Positions 23,740 to 35,345 of a stretch of 64,000 nt of DNA are shown in pieces; position 1 is the first letter of the stretch; the number at the start of each line of letters is the position of its first letter. A program made the position numbers and the translations under genes. The notes beneath the pieces were generated by a model. It saw nothing but the letters and a program-made list of their open reading frames with translations, was not told the origin of the DNA and searched no databases. The stretch is from Benincasa hispida (taxonomy: Eukaryota; Streptophyta; Magnoliopsida; Cucurbitales; Cucurbitaceae): contig NC_052354.1 in assembly GCF_009727055.1 (NCBI RefSeq), positions 35,366,067 to 35,430,066 of the forward strand. Direction: 5' to 3'.

Positions 23740-26700
23740 GTCTGCAAGTGAAACCATCACCGAAGGAACAAAGTTGACGTTGGCCTCTATGTATTTGTTT
23801 GATGATGCAAAGTTGTGGTGGAGGTAAAAAATGAATGATATTCAAAATGGTCTGTGCATCATCGATAAATGGGAAAATCTCAAGAAAAAACTAAGGACTC
23901 AATTCTTCCCCGCGAATGTTGAGTTTATTGCAAAAAGGAAACTACAAGAACTTAAACACACGAGGACCATCAATGACTACGTGAAACAATTCTCGGCTAC
24001 TATGTTAGACATTAGGGACATGCTCGAGAAGGATAAAGTGTTTTGCTTTGTTGAAGAACTAAAGCCATGGGCGAGAACTAAATTATACGAGTAGGAAGTT
24101 TAGGATCTTGCTTCTGCTCTAGCCACAACGGAGAGATTACTTGACTACAGCGATGAACAAACTCCTGAAAAGAAAAATGTACAATCATTGAATCAAGGGA
24201 ACAAGGCTCCCAAGCCTAATTCCCTAAAGAACTTTATGAATGACAAGAAACCACAAACCACGGGTGCAAGCCACTCCTGAGAGTCCTATCAAGCAAACCC
24301 AAACCAACAAAGGCCCATCTTTTGCTTTATGTGCAAAGACCCTCATCGAGTAGCCGAGTGCCCATAGCGAGTTGCCTTGACAGCCTCAGAACAATATAGT
24401 AATGAAATAGAGGCAAAAACTAAAGCTAAAAAAGAAGAAGAAGAAGGGGAAACTCCTCGAGTGTGAGCGTTAAAATTCTTGTCAACATTCCAAAAGAAAG
24501 CTTCTTGTCATAAGGATGCTTCATAAAGGGGACTTATGTTCATTGACACAGTCATCAACTCTAAACCTGCAAAAGGCACCATGGTAGACTCAGATGCAAC
24601 TCATAACTTCATTTTAGAGAAGGAGGCTCGATGTCTGGGATTGAAGATCGAAAAAAACACGGACAAGATGAAGTTGTTAACTCTGAAGCCCTACCAGTTG
24701 TAGGGATATCAAAAAGGGTATCTCTGGACATGGGCGAATAGTCGGGAAACATTGATTTAGTTATGGTGCGTATGGATGACTTTGACATTGTGCCTGGAAT
24801 GAAGTTCCTCTTAAAGATAAATTTATCCCCATGCCCTTGGCCAAGTGTCTAATCATTACAAGCAACAACCTTATAGTAGTCCCAGCTAGCATCAAGCATC
24901 CTAGTAGGGTGAGGATGATCTCCGCCCTACAGCTGAGGAAAGGGCTTAGTAGAGAAGAGGCCACCTTTATGGCTATCCTGACCGTTGATGAACCTACTAA
25001 GACAGAGCCTATTCTCAGGAAATCTTGAATGAATATCCCAATGTTATGCTGCAAATCTTGCCAAATACTTCACCACCCCGAAGGGGTATCGGAAGCCAAA
25101 CCGTCAGTAAAAAAATGCTTACCGAATGGCTCCTTCGGAACTCGATGAACTCAGAAAATAACTAGACGAGTTATTGAACGTTGGCTTCATCTACCCAGCA
25201 AAAGCACCCTATGGGGCCCATGTCCTTTTTTCGAAGAAGAAAAATGAGACTTACGGTTGTGTATCAATTATAGAGATTTGAATAAAGTCACAATTTGCAA
25301 CACGTATCCCTTACCGACCATATTTGATTTGTTTGATCGGTTAAATAGAGCTCGATACTTTACGAAGCTCAACCTCCAATCTGGCTATTGTCAAGTTCGC
25401 ATAGCACAAGGTGATAAATTGAAGACCACTTGCGTGATTAGATACGGGGGCCTTTGAATTTTTTGTGATGCCCTTCAATCTGACGAATGCCCCTGAGACA
25501 TTTTGTACCATGATGAACCAAGTTTTTCACGAGTACCTCAACCAGTTTGTGGTGGTTTATCTTGATGACATAGTTGTCTATAGTCTTACCCTAGAAGAAC
25601 ATTAAGTTCATCTCTTATTAGTCTTTATTAGTTGCGGTAGAATCAGTTGTGTATCAAGAAATAGAAATGTGCTTTTGCGAAAAGGTGAATAAACTTCCTG
25701 GGGCACATAATTGAATATGGAAGGATTGGAATGGATGACGAGCAGTTACAAGCTATACAGAAGTCCTGAGCTCCCACCTCTGTGACTGAGTTGTGTTCCT
25801 TCTTAGGATTAGCTAACTATTATTGTCGATTCATCGAAGGATTTTCAAGAAGAGTCGCTCTACTGACCGAGTTATTAAAGAAGGGCACAGTTTGGCAGTG
25901 GTCGGTAGAATGCCAGAACGCCTTTGAAGAGTTAAAAGCAACTGTGACAAGGGGTCCTGTCCTTGGTCTAGTTGACTTATCAAAGTCGTTTAAGGTAGAG
26001 ATGGATGCGTCAGAGTATGCCTTCAAGGGTGTCCTCATGTAGGAAGGCCATCCTGTGGCCTATGAAAACTAGAAACTTAATAGCACAAAGAGAAGATATA
26101 CAATCTTTGAGAAGGAAATTCTGGTTGTGGTCTATTGTCTGAGGGCCTGGAAGCAGTATCTATCGAGGTCTTCTTTCATAGTGAAGACCAATAACAATGC
26201 TATCTATCAAATCTTCGACCGGCCCAGGTTGACTTCTAAGCAGACCCGATGGCAAAAATTCCTGGTTGAATTCGATTTTAATTTTGAACACAAGAAAAGG
26301 ACAAATAATTAAGCAATCGACGCTTTGAGTCGGAAGGGTGAGCATGTAGGCCTGTGCATGTTAGCCCACATTCATGCAAGCAAGATCGACAGATCAATGC
26401 GCGACATCATCAAAGAGTTCTTACGGGAAGACTCTTCTGCCCAAGCTGTCACTATTCTAGCTAAAGCTAGTAAGACAAGGCAATTTTAGGTGGAAAGAGA
26501 TTTGCTATTGACAAAAGGGAATCGATTGTATGTTCCCAGAGTAGGAAAATTAAGAAAGAAATTGTCACATGAGTTCCATGATACCCAGTGGGTTAGTCAC
26601 CTGGGTTGGCAGAGAACTTATGCATTATTGAAGAAGGGCTATTTTTGGCCCAATATGAAAGATGACATCATGCACTCTACCAAGACTTTTCTTATCTGTC

Positions 26701-27866
26701 GGTAAGACAAGGTGGAGAAAGCAAAGATTTCTGGGCTCCTTGAGCCTCTGCCTATACCAACCAGACATGGGAAAGTGTATTTATGGATTTTATTAGCCAT
26801 CTCCCGAAGGTGGGTGATCATAAGGTGATCTTAATTATCATTGACTGGTTATCGAAATATGCCACCTTCATACCCACTTCGAAGCAATGTTCCACTGAGT
26901 TGACAACTCAACTGTTCTTCAGGCATATAGTGAAGTTGTGGAGAGTTCCAATGAGTATTGTTAGTGATAGAGATGGCAGATTCATTGGCATGTTTTGAAC
27001 CGAATTGTTTTCTTTCATGGGGATGAGCCTGAACATCTTCTGAAGTTACCATCTGCAAACTGACGGCCAAACAGAGAGATTCAATTGTTTGTTGGAGGAA
27101 TATTAATGTCACTTTGTCGTTGCCCCCAGAAGAATTGGGTCCAATTACTTGACGTAGCCCAGTTTAGTTTCAATTGTTAAACAAGCTCGTCGATAGGAAA
27201 AAGCCTCTTTTAAATTGTAATTGGGAGGCAACCTTTGTTGCCTCATATTGTTGATCATCCTTATGTAGGGAAAAGTCCTCAAGCCCACAACTTTACCAAA
27301 TAGTGGAAGTAGAGTATCGACATCGCTCGAGCATACTTGGAGAAAGCCTTCAAACTTATGAAGAAGTGGGCAAATAAGAAGCATTGCCTTCTCGAATTTC
27401 AAGCAGAAGACCGGGTCCTCATAAAAATGAGGCCAGAGCAGATCCATTTTCGAAGTTGCAAGGACCAACGTCTCGTCAGAAAGTATGAGTGACCAGTAGA
27501 AGTTTTTAAGAAGATTGAGAATAATTCATTTATGATGGTGCTGCTTGCATGGATGAAAATTCACCCAGTAATTCATGTAAGAAACTTTAAACCTTATCAT
27601 CCTGATCCTGATGATGATTTTCGCAATGTGACCATTCGACCGAGAATTGACCCAAAGCAGAAAAAAGACAAGGAAGTAGAAGAGGTCCTTGTCGACAGTC
27701 AGAAAGGCCAGAAGATCCACTCGGAGAGTCCACGAATAACTGATTGAGTGGAAATACCTCCCTGTGAAAGAAACAAGTTGGGAACGTGTCGAAGATTTGG
27801 AAGCTTGGAAGCAAAAGATCGTCGAGTTTAAGCTACATCAGTCGATAGGGATGTCAATTCGTTAAG
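23740..27866 (+). pseudogene. gypsy 2 gag-pol pseudogene
   Basis: Gag: ETITEGTKLTLASMYLFDDA, then LRTQFFPANVEF and RTINDYVKQFSATMLDIRDM. Zinc knuckle CFMCKDPHRVAEC lies near 24322-24360. Protease: TVDSDATHNFI (Gly replaced by Asp). RT: CINYRDLNK and VVYLDDIVVYS (about 25552-25585). RNase H region: LGLANYYCRFIEGFSRR, VEMDASEYAF. Integrase: [38 protein letters not shown]. The tail, LIEWKYLPVKETSWERVEDL (about 27745-27804), is chromodomain-like. Many stops and frameshifts (24092, 25455, 26039, 26310, 26996). Not functional. Confidence 0.85.
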
Positions 27867-27876
27867 TGTGAGAGAA

Positions 27877-28352
27877 TGTCTTGGGCATGCTCGTTCGGGG
27901 TAATGTTCGCCCATGGACACATATCCAAACCATCCTCAACCATCTAATATTTAAGTCTTGTAATTAGCTTAGCAAGTTGTTTTTTTTATTTCATGTTGTT
28001 TTGTATGGGAGTGACCACTCGCCACTTTTGACATGAAAGCTAGGAATATTAGAATTCGCTTAGAATGTACTATAAGGGAACCCACTAGTCAACTCCCCGA
28101 AAAATGTATTTATGTACTCTTTGCAGCCAAAGCTTTCTGGCAACTGCCAATCTTCAATGCATTCTTTAACAATGTTTTCAATGTTTTTATTCTCTCACGT
28201 TTTATAAAACCATTTTCTCTTAAAATGTGAAGGGAGGCTACATCATATATTGACGTTGTCTGCAACTTTCGATTTTTACACAGCTGACTTACTCGTTGGA
28301 TTAGAGCAAATGCAATTGCTCGTCCCGTATTTGAAAGTTTGCGATCATGACA
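27877..28352 (+). mobile_element. Probable 3' LTR of gypsy 2
   Basis: It starts TGTCTTGGGCATGC shortly after the end of pol and ends near ...catgaca at 28352. TGTC and GACA form an inverted end pair. The right border is ambiguous because another minus-strand LTR (J) may start with TGACAC at the same place. Confidence 0.45.
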
Positions 28353-28483
28353 CTGAGTGCTACAACACTAGGTGTTCACAATAGGCATGATCGTTGGGGC
28401 ATGCACGCGAAGCTGCTTGGTGTGTAGCAGTCCTCGCACAACATAGGTGCTGAACGCTGAGGCTAGACTCCCTGTGTGCTTCA
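28353..28483 (-). mobile_element. LTR J, distal part (gypsy-type, minus strand)
   Basis: 131 bp between gypsy 2 and solo LTR C. Removing C with one CTTCA joins it directly to 30436 onwards, so it is taken as the far end of LTR J. The left border is uncertain. Confidence 0.4.
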
Positions 28484-30435
28484 TGAAGAAACTCGTTTAC
28501 AAGGAGATCTATGAGTGGAAATAGATCGTCCAAATTCCATTTAAATTGAAAACAAATATTTACAGTAAACATAAAAATTATGCATCTTAATAAAATTACA
28601 ACATGCTTTTAAACTAGAAAAAGAGTTCAAGTGATTATACCTTTGAAGAATACTTCTTCTCGTAAATCCCTCGAACAATCACGAACTCCTCAAACAGCAA
28701 CAGAACTCGAACTTAAGGGGAAGACACTACCACTTAGTATCTTCGGTATTCTCAGAGTGAGAACCCAGGAGTGGTAGGCTCTGACTATTTTGGTTAGGAA
28801 GGTGTTTGAGTGTTTGGAGGAGGAAGATGATTGAAGAAGAAGACTATCGTATACAAAGATCTTCAATCGTGTAGATCTCAAAGTCTATCGTATAGGCTCT
28901 GTTGAAATCGTGTAGCTTCTTTTTGGAAAAATAAAATCATATTTTATTTATTCCATTTTGCAATAAAAACCAACTAACCTCCTACTAAGGTGGTTAGAGA
29001 GAAAACGGGATTAATTATCCAAATAATTAATAATATAAATAAATATGATAACCAACTTATCATATTATATTTATAACCTATAGTTTTAGTATTGCATCAT
29101 ATCCAATATAAACTATAGTTCTTTTTCTCTATTTTATGTCATTTAATATAAATCATATTTATATTAAATTTAACAACTATGAATCTCATTCATAGAAAAT
29201 ATATTTGAATCACATTCAAATATTTGTTCCTCCAATTAAACTATAATGTATCAAATACATTATGTCAATTATATCATATATAATTGAATCAATTTAATTA
29301 TATCATATATAATTAAATTCCCTCTTATTAATTTGAACATTTCAAATTAACCAAAAAACTGACTCTCAACTAAATCTTTTTGAGCTACCAAGGGGACCTT
29401 ATGGACCTGTAGCTTGAAGCTCCAACGGTACGTGAATAATTAATTAAACTCTTTAATTACATTATCCGCCATCCGTTAACTGTCGGACACTCCACTAAAG
29501 ACCAACAATTGCACTCTTCGCACTATAGATATATTTCTATGTCCATTGGAGATAACCAATCAATAGTACGATGACCCTTCACAAATTGCTCGTAAATACA
29601 GTTGGGCCAATTTACGGCTTTGCCCTTGTAGTTACATCTAATTCCTTAAATACCACTAATTCCTCTAATGAACAATAGATCATAGTCACACTATGACTAA
29701 ACCCCTTTCGAGTCAAGAGAGGGTGTGACGCCACATTGTTCAAGACTCGGAAAGGGAGCAATTTATCTACTTACTCCTAGTTTGGGGAAGGAGTGAATTT
29801 CATCTTGTGTAGCTGAGTTCCCAGTTTCCCAATCAGACGAATCCCCAAAATGGTAGGCTTGTTGAGTCGGCGATCTGGCCATTCTCACCCATACAAATTA
29901 AAGGATGCCTTTATAGGTAGGAGTTCACAACTCACTCAAGATTAAGGTCATGTTACCTATGGTCGTCCTAGTGAAATGAAAGTCTCTATTATGAACGATG
30001 TTATATAATGAGACTAAGCATTTTGTGGTCCGATCTTATACAAATTCCTTTGTATAGAATATTCTTGCTCGCATGTCTAATACATGAATGATCAGGATCA
30101 GATCATTTGTACCACTTTACAACATTTGTAACATCTACAAAGCAGACCATACTCGTAGTGTTACCAGGATAAGGTACCCAACCGTATCCATATACTACAG
30201 ACCATTTAGGTTATCACTTTAACATGATCCACTTGTATGTCTCCACATACATGTTTAAGTTATAACGAAAACCTTGGATGTTAGTTTATTGGTTTGTGGT
30301 TAATGCAACTAAAATATCATATATTTCATAGAAAAAGTGAATAAAATATCAAATATTATTAATCACATACAAGTTTATTCATACAAGGTTTACAAACTAT
30401 AGGATCCTATGAGATTTAAGACATCAACCCCAACA
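28484..30435 (-). mobile_element. Solo LTR C (Copia-like, minus strand)
   Basis: The minus strand starts TGTTGGGGTTGATGTC at 30435 and ends ...CGAGTTTCTTCA at 28484. CTTCA flanks both sides (28479-28483, 30436-30440), a 5-bp target duplication. Length is 1,952 bp. The palindrome TATACAAA...TTTGTATA with a 4-base loop lies at 30037-30056. No coding region inside. Confidence 0.88.
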
Positions 30436-30440
30436 CTTCA

Positions 30441-31721
30441 CTCCCCTCGTGGCAACTTGCTCCTTGGGCTCTCAACACGCTCGGCCACCACAAGGTTGGC
30501 GTGCATTCCACACCTAAGATGTGCAGCCTTGGACGCCCACCAACAGGCCACCGTTCTTTGCCTGTTGTCTTCAACCTCCATTTGATAACCCCTCTTCCAA
30601 TTCTTCCTAATTTTTCTCATATTCCAGCACTTAAAACATTATTTCCAACCTAATTAAACTAAATTTCCTTCATAAAACTTGTTAAACAATGTCTTAGGAA
30701 GCTTACATCAAAATTGGGCCTCTAATTCTTCCCCAAGAACTCAAAATCTTTCAAACTCTTCAACTTGCTCCGATTGTTCCAAAACTAAGACTTTCCTTGA
30801 GTTTTCTTCAACTTTCGGCATCTTTTCCACCAAATCCTTCCATGGCAGCCTTGGGTGATCTTCTATACTCAAAGAGCTTCAATCTGGCTGAAGAATTTCC
30901 TCCTTTGCACGAGCTAAATGGGCAAAACAAATCCATCTTTCCAACCTCTATTTATAGACCCACTTGCATGATTCTTTTGCCCACAAGCTTGACATCTACC
31001 CTTACTTATCAGTTTATTTACACCTAGCTAATCTCACATCTTCCCACCCCATTCTTCATGCAAAACCCTTAAATTGACCTCCCACATCCAGCAACCAACC
31101 AAACTAACGCATGGCAAGGTCAAGTCTCCCATGCATGGGCATCCTAAACCTTCCAACGCATGTCCCAAGCATCCCACAACCATGAGCTCATCTCATCGCC
31201 CAATGTTTCCCTTCTCATTGCCTCAAGCTTTACTTCTACATCGCCCTTCTTCTCTTCATCGCCTAGGCCCTCCTGGCAAGCCTTTTCACCTCATGCCAAG
31301 CCTCACATGACTTGCCCGCCAAGGCCTCCTAGGCACCTCCTTCTAGCCATAAGCCTCCATGCCTAGTTTTCGTTCTTTCAATAACTCTTAAGAATTTTCA
31401 CTAAGTGTTTAAAACACTTAACTACCCGAGAGTCTTACTTCATGATTTTACTTAGTTCTTCACAAGCTTAACACTTAAGCACATTCTTCTCCCAACCATC
31501 ATCTTGCTACACCTTAGGCTCTATCAATCTACCTCGGGCTCCTAGCTCACCTTTTCCTTTGGTAAAACCTCTCTTCATCACCCCTCAAGTCTAACTCAAG
31601 GCCTATTTCCTTCAACACTCCAACGCCTAAAACCAAGCTCACACATTTTAAGTACCTTGAGCCAACTACACAAATAACCCATCTTGGAAGATTTTTTAAG
31701 GAAGGAGGTTCAAGGCTGACA
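30441..31721 (-). mobile_element. LTR J, proximal part (gypsy-type, minus strand)
   Basis: The minus strand starts TGTCAGCCTTGAACC at 31721, just after a polypurine tract. It is C-rich on the plus strand with no conserved protein. It is interrupted by solo LTR C and would continue at 28353-28483. It reads as the 3' LTR of a minus-strand chromovirus. Confidence 0.6.
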
Positions 31722-32262
31722 AACTCGCCCTCTCCTTAAAAGAATTTCGCCCCTGAAGTTTAGTCAACACCCTTCAGAGGATTTCACTTCAACCTAGATA
31801 AAGTCCAACAAAAACAACAACCAACAACAATAAACACAAGATGAAAGAAAACTTTCGATAAAGAACTTATTTATAAACATTCATACAACATCTACAAACT
31901 ATTTAGTACATTGTTCTTTGCAACCCTTCAAACACTTAAACCATATTTACAAACTACACACTCGAACTGGACTGCTACTCTTCCTCTCCTGTGCCTTCGG
32001 ACTCTTCTTGTGCATCCATGTCTTCTTGGAACCACTGCAGACACTCTCTTTTGAAGTATCCGACCTACCCACATTTAGAACAAACTCGAGTGATATATAT
32101 AATTTTCTATATATATATATATATATATATACATGATATAAACGATTGTCACATGACCTCATTCGTTGTTACACCCATTTCACACCCCATTGCATGCCAT
32201 AAGCTTTTCATCGTCGACATCTTTACTAGCAGTGCCTTCGACGCTTTTTTCACTGAGGTAAG
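31722..32262 (-). mobile_element. Internal remnant of gypsy J with polypurine tract and knuckle
   Basis: The minus strand near 31765-31726 reads cttcaggggcgaaattcttt then taaggagagggcgag, the chromovirus 3' motif. About 300 bp upstream of it (32090-31990) comes VCSKCG, a stop, then VGYFKREC and an acidic tail EDMDAQEESEGTGEE, a zinc-knuckle-like sequence with Tyr for His. Protease, RT and integrase are absent between them, so this looks like an internally deleted copy. The upstream border is uncertain. Confidence 0.5.
32108..32131. repeat. (TA)n microsatellite
   Basis: Twelve uninterrupted TA dinucleotides. No other feature attached. Confidence 0.95.
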
Positions 32263-32640
32263 CTTGTAACATGTTTGGAGTCATCGGTAAATTTCTGCAA
32301 ATTCATCTTTGTTTTTACTTTAATCTGAATTCTATTTTACTTTTAGTTTCACTGATTTTCTTGATCTCTTTTTGCTCTTTTCTTCTCTGTTTGCAACTCG
32401 TTTCTCTTTTTTTAAAAAACTTTTTTTTTTTTTTTTGGAAACTTTTGATACATAACAACTTTGATGGATTTTAATATTAGTAAGATAATTTGACTTCTTT
32501 TATACTAGAAAAATCTACTTCAAGAATAAATAAATAAATAATGAAGGTATGAAACATCCAAGAAACAGATTAAGAAAAAAATAAAAGGTTGACATTGTTT
32601 TGAATTTGGTAAAGAAGTAAGGAGGAAGTTAAAAGAAAAT
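32263..32640. other. AT-rich stretch, no gene seen
   Basis: Contains a T-run near 32422-32436 and an AAATAAATAAAT run near 32527. I see no coding, RNA or repeat signal beyond low complexity. Confidence 0.5.
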
Positions 32641-32689
32641 GAAGAAGTTCCCACTCTTTCTTGAGACATTCCAAAGCTGAAGGCATCAA

Positions 32690-33150
32690 ACAATTGACAT
32701 CAATCCCATCTCTCCAAGAAGCTCCCTAAATCCTTCCATATACTTCAGCTTCATTCCCCCACCATCATCATAATCATAATCTCCCCATATTCTCTTAGAT
32801 AACACAAACACTTGGCCTTGGTGAGCCTCTTTCTTGAGATATTTCAATTCATTACTGTTAATGCCTAATTTCCTTTCCCCTCTACAAATATTGCTTTTTC
32901 AATCCACCAATTTTCCTACTCATTTCACTCATTTTAACTTCCCTATTCCTTAATCTTGGCTTCACATGTTTCATAAAATGCCTTTGAATACCCAGCGTTG
33001 TTCCCTGAGAATTCGTATTTCAACACAGTGATTTCATCTTCTTCCTCCCATTCCAATGATCGCCCACCTGATGCTGATGCTGATCTTTTCTTCTTCTCTG
33101 AGGTTTCCTCCTTAATTTTGACCAACAATATTCTGATTGTTCTTCACTAC
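32690..33150 (-). pseudogene. Possible host gene remnant, unknown protein
   Basis: Two coding-like minus-strand segments. 33140-32943 gives LVKIKEETSEKKKRSASASG, then RSLEWEEEDEITVLKYEFSG and YSKAFYETCEAKIKE. 32884-32692 gives ERKLGINSNELKYLKKEAHQ, then FVLSKRIWGDYDYDDGGG and YMEGFRELLGEMGLMSIV before a stop. Composition looks like real protein and a tttgtag acceptor precedes the second. There is no ATG upstream of the first and no clean donor after it. I do not recognise the family. It could be the 3' end of a real gene or a decayed copy. Confidence 0.35.
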
Positions 33151-34426
33151 TAATTTTCTCTTCCAACTACAAAACCGACATTGGTCAATCAGTTAAGAGA
33201 AAACTTCAGTCAGTGTCGATCTTTTGTAAATAAAAATCCCAAGTTAACCAAAACTGACCGAAATTTTCAAAGAATACATTTGAATACTTGATCCAAACTA
33301 TTTTATAGTTAATTAAACAAGTAAATGTGTGTAAGTTCTACTTATGTCCATGGTCTCCACTACTCCAAACCCCATAAGTAAAAAGTGTATTTTAAACTTT
33401 TTTTTTTTTCAATTTCAAGGACAAAAAATGTCACTTTTGAAACCTTAAGGACGAGATAGATGCTTAGCTCAAACCTTCTAATGAGAAATTTGGTTTCCGG
33501 CCCATCCTCACTTACCTTGGCCTATATGAAAGGATGAAAGTCTCATGATTCAACAATCTCCACTCTTAAAAAAATATCTCACAAGCTACATCAAAAAATT
33601 CTTTAAGGACAAGAATTCTTAAGAAGAAGAATTGTCTTTAGGTCACTCCTACTCGTAAGATTGTGTGTAAAAACCTTGAAGGAGATTGAATCTGTCATAG
33701 AGAACCTTTGAGAGTGAGGCTTTGATTCAAGGAGTATAAGTTACTATTTTCCAAGCACCTATTCATTAATTTCTTGTTGCTTTTACATTTCGTTAATTTT
33801 TACTTTTTTTAATCAACACTGGTAACTCATGCATCAATGAAGTTTATTGTTTTCTAATTTATAATCTTTACTACGCTTCCTTTGGATAAACATCGTATGA
33901 AACTTACAATTTTATTGATTAAACTCTTAAAGTTTTATAAACAAATAAATTTGCTCTCACTAAGGATTACATCTAAAATTTTGTTCATGCATCAATTACA
34001 ACCCACTTTGTTAATCCAATATTAGATGTATTCACAAATTTTAAAGATAATCTTAATAAATGGTTTTAATTGATTTATTTGGAATAATTAAAAATCTCAC
34101 GATATTTTTCAAACAAAATTTAAAATATGGTGTAAATTGAAATACTTACAAAAGTCGAAAGTATAAATTGATACCACCTCAAAGTTTAAATATATAAACG
34201 GATATTTTTCTTAAGATTTATTTAATAAATTGATCCATGTTTGATTTTGAAAAATAAAATATTATCATCAATGAGTGAACTCATAATTATGCAAGGAGAA
34301 TTTAAACGACTTATGATGATTCTGTTAAAGAAAAAAGAAATATGGAATGAAATTAGGTTTGGAGGTGATGTTCATATGTGTGTTTCCTCAGGCTAAAAGT
34401 GAAACATTGAAAAATGAATAGGAGTT
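33151..34426. other. AT-rich intergenic DNA, nothing recognised
   Basis: No coding ORF of note, no LTR ends, no tRNA. Homopolymer T/A runs near 33400. Treated as host intergenic sequence. Confidence 0.5.
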
Positions 34427-34699
34427 GTTTGGGGGTCCAATATGAGATGGTATGTTCCCACATCCTATATCATCTCAGGTCCATTATCCTATCTCATCGA
34501 TTTTAATTGTTTGTAGGCCCCTTTTTAGAATGTGTTTTGTATCTCACTGTCATTTTCCTTCCATGTATCGTATATCATCTCAATGCTTGAACATACTCAA
34601 TCATACTCGATCGTTCATACTCGATTAGAACTCTCCAGACATCAGAACTCCTCAGACATCAGAACTCCCCACATCCTATATCATCCAGCGCCCCAAATA
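34427..34699. mobile_element. MITE-like element candidate
   Basis: Left end GTTTGGGGGTCC and right end CGCCCCAAATAG form imperfect inverted ends. Inside each end lies the same 18-mer, cccacatcctatatcatc (34457-34474 and 34668-34685), in direct orientation. A short tandem cagacatcagaactcct lies at 34636-34667. No transposase. No target duplication confirmed. Confidence 0.4.
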
Positions 34700-34980
34700 G
34701 CCCATAGTGTATTCTCATTTGTCACCCAATGGGAAATTTGGTTTGAGTTTATAGGTTTAGGGTGACAGTGAGTGGTGACATATCTCTCACTTCACATCTG
34801 CTAATGTTAGCTTGTGCTCACACCGTTCTATTTACTTGTTGACTTTATTTTAGTACTTGAAAAGCTAGACTAGGATAAACGGAAAGAGTGTCTTTAGAAG
34901 GCTAGAATGTATTGAATGGGGTATTTGTTTCAAGGTTTGAGGCATGGATTTAGGAAGTCTGGCTTCCTACATCTTTTTTC

Positions 34981-35014
34981 ATGGGTTTGAATAGTGTTTA
35001 TTATTCAAACCCAT
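34981..35014. repeat. Perfect 13-bp inverted repeat (hairpin)
   Basis: ATGGGTTTGAATA at 34981-34993 and TATTCAAACCCAT at 35002-35014, with an 8-base loop. No gene ends here, so a terminator role has no support. Confidence 0.7.
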
Positions 35015-35054
35015 CGATTATTTTGTTTCCTCCTTATTTAATTTAGGAAGTACG

Positions 35055-35345
35055 TCACCAACCTCCGACACACCACCTTCGGTGACCACCGCGGCCAACT
35101 CTAGCTGCCGCCTCCAACAATCGCCACCGGCCAACTCCACCTGCCACCTCAGCGACCGCCAACGACCAACTCTGGCCGCCACTTGGTGATCATCATCAAC
35201 CAACCTCCAATCGCCACTGGCCAACTCCGACCACCATTGACCAACCTCTGGCAACCTCCCTACCCCCCACATTGGCAAAATTCCACCCACCAACTCTGTT
35301 GGCCACCCCGACTACCACTTCTGGCGACCGCCACCAACCAACCTT
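35055..35345. repeat. GC-rich degenerate CCAACTC/CCACC repeat
   Basis: Irregular repeats of ccaactc(t/c)g and gccaccac-like words in otherwise AT-rich DNA. Both strands give biased translations (for example LASGDWRLVDDDH on minus), which I take as repeat-driven and not as a gene. Confidence 0.55.

Larger units (their letters stand above)
23693..28352 (+). mobile_element. Ty3/gypsy chromovirus 2 (5'-truncated, decayed)
   Basis: Plus-strand gag, protease, RT, RNase H, integrase and a chromodomain-like tail, then a probable short 3' LTR. The compact layout and tail suggest a Reina-like chromovirus; that clade call is an inference. The 5' LTR and gag start were lost where LTR B sits. Confidence 0.85.

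Noticed and set aside
34981..35014. Transcription terminator
   Set aside because: No gene ends here and such intrinsic terminators are not used by plant nuclear genes.
35018..35293. A 91-residue Trp/Gly-rich protein on minus
   Set aside because: Composition follows the GC-rich repeat; no domain and no start or stop context that looks genic.
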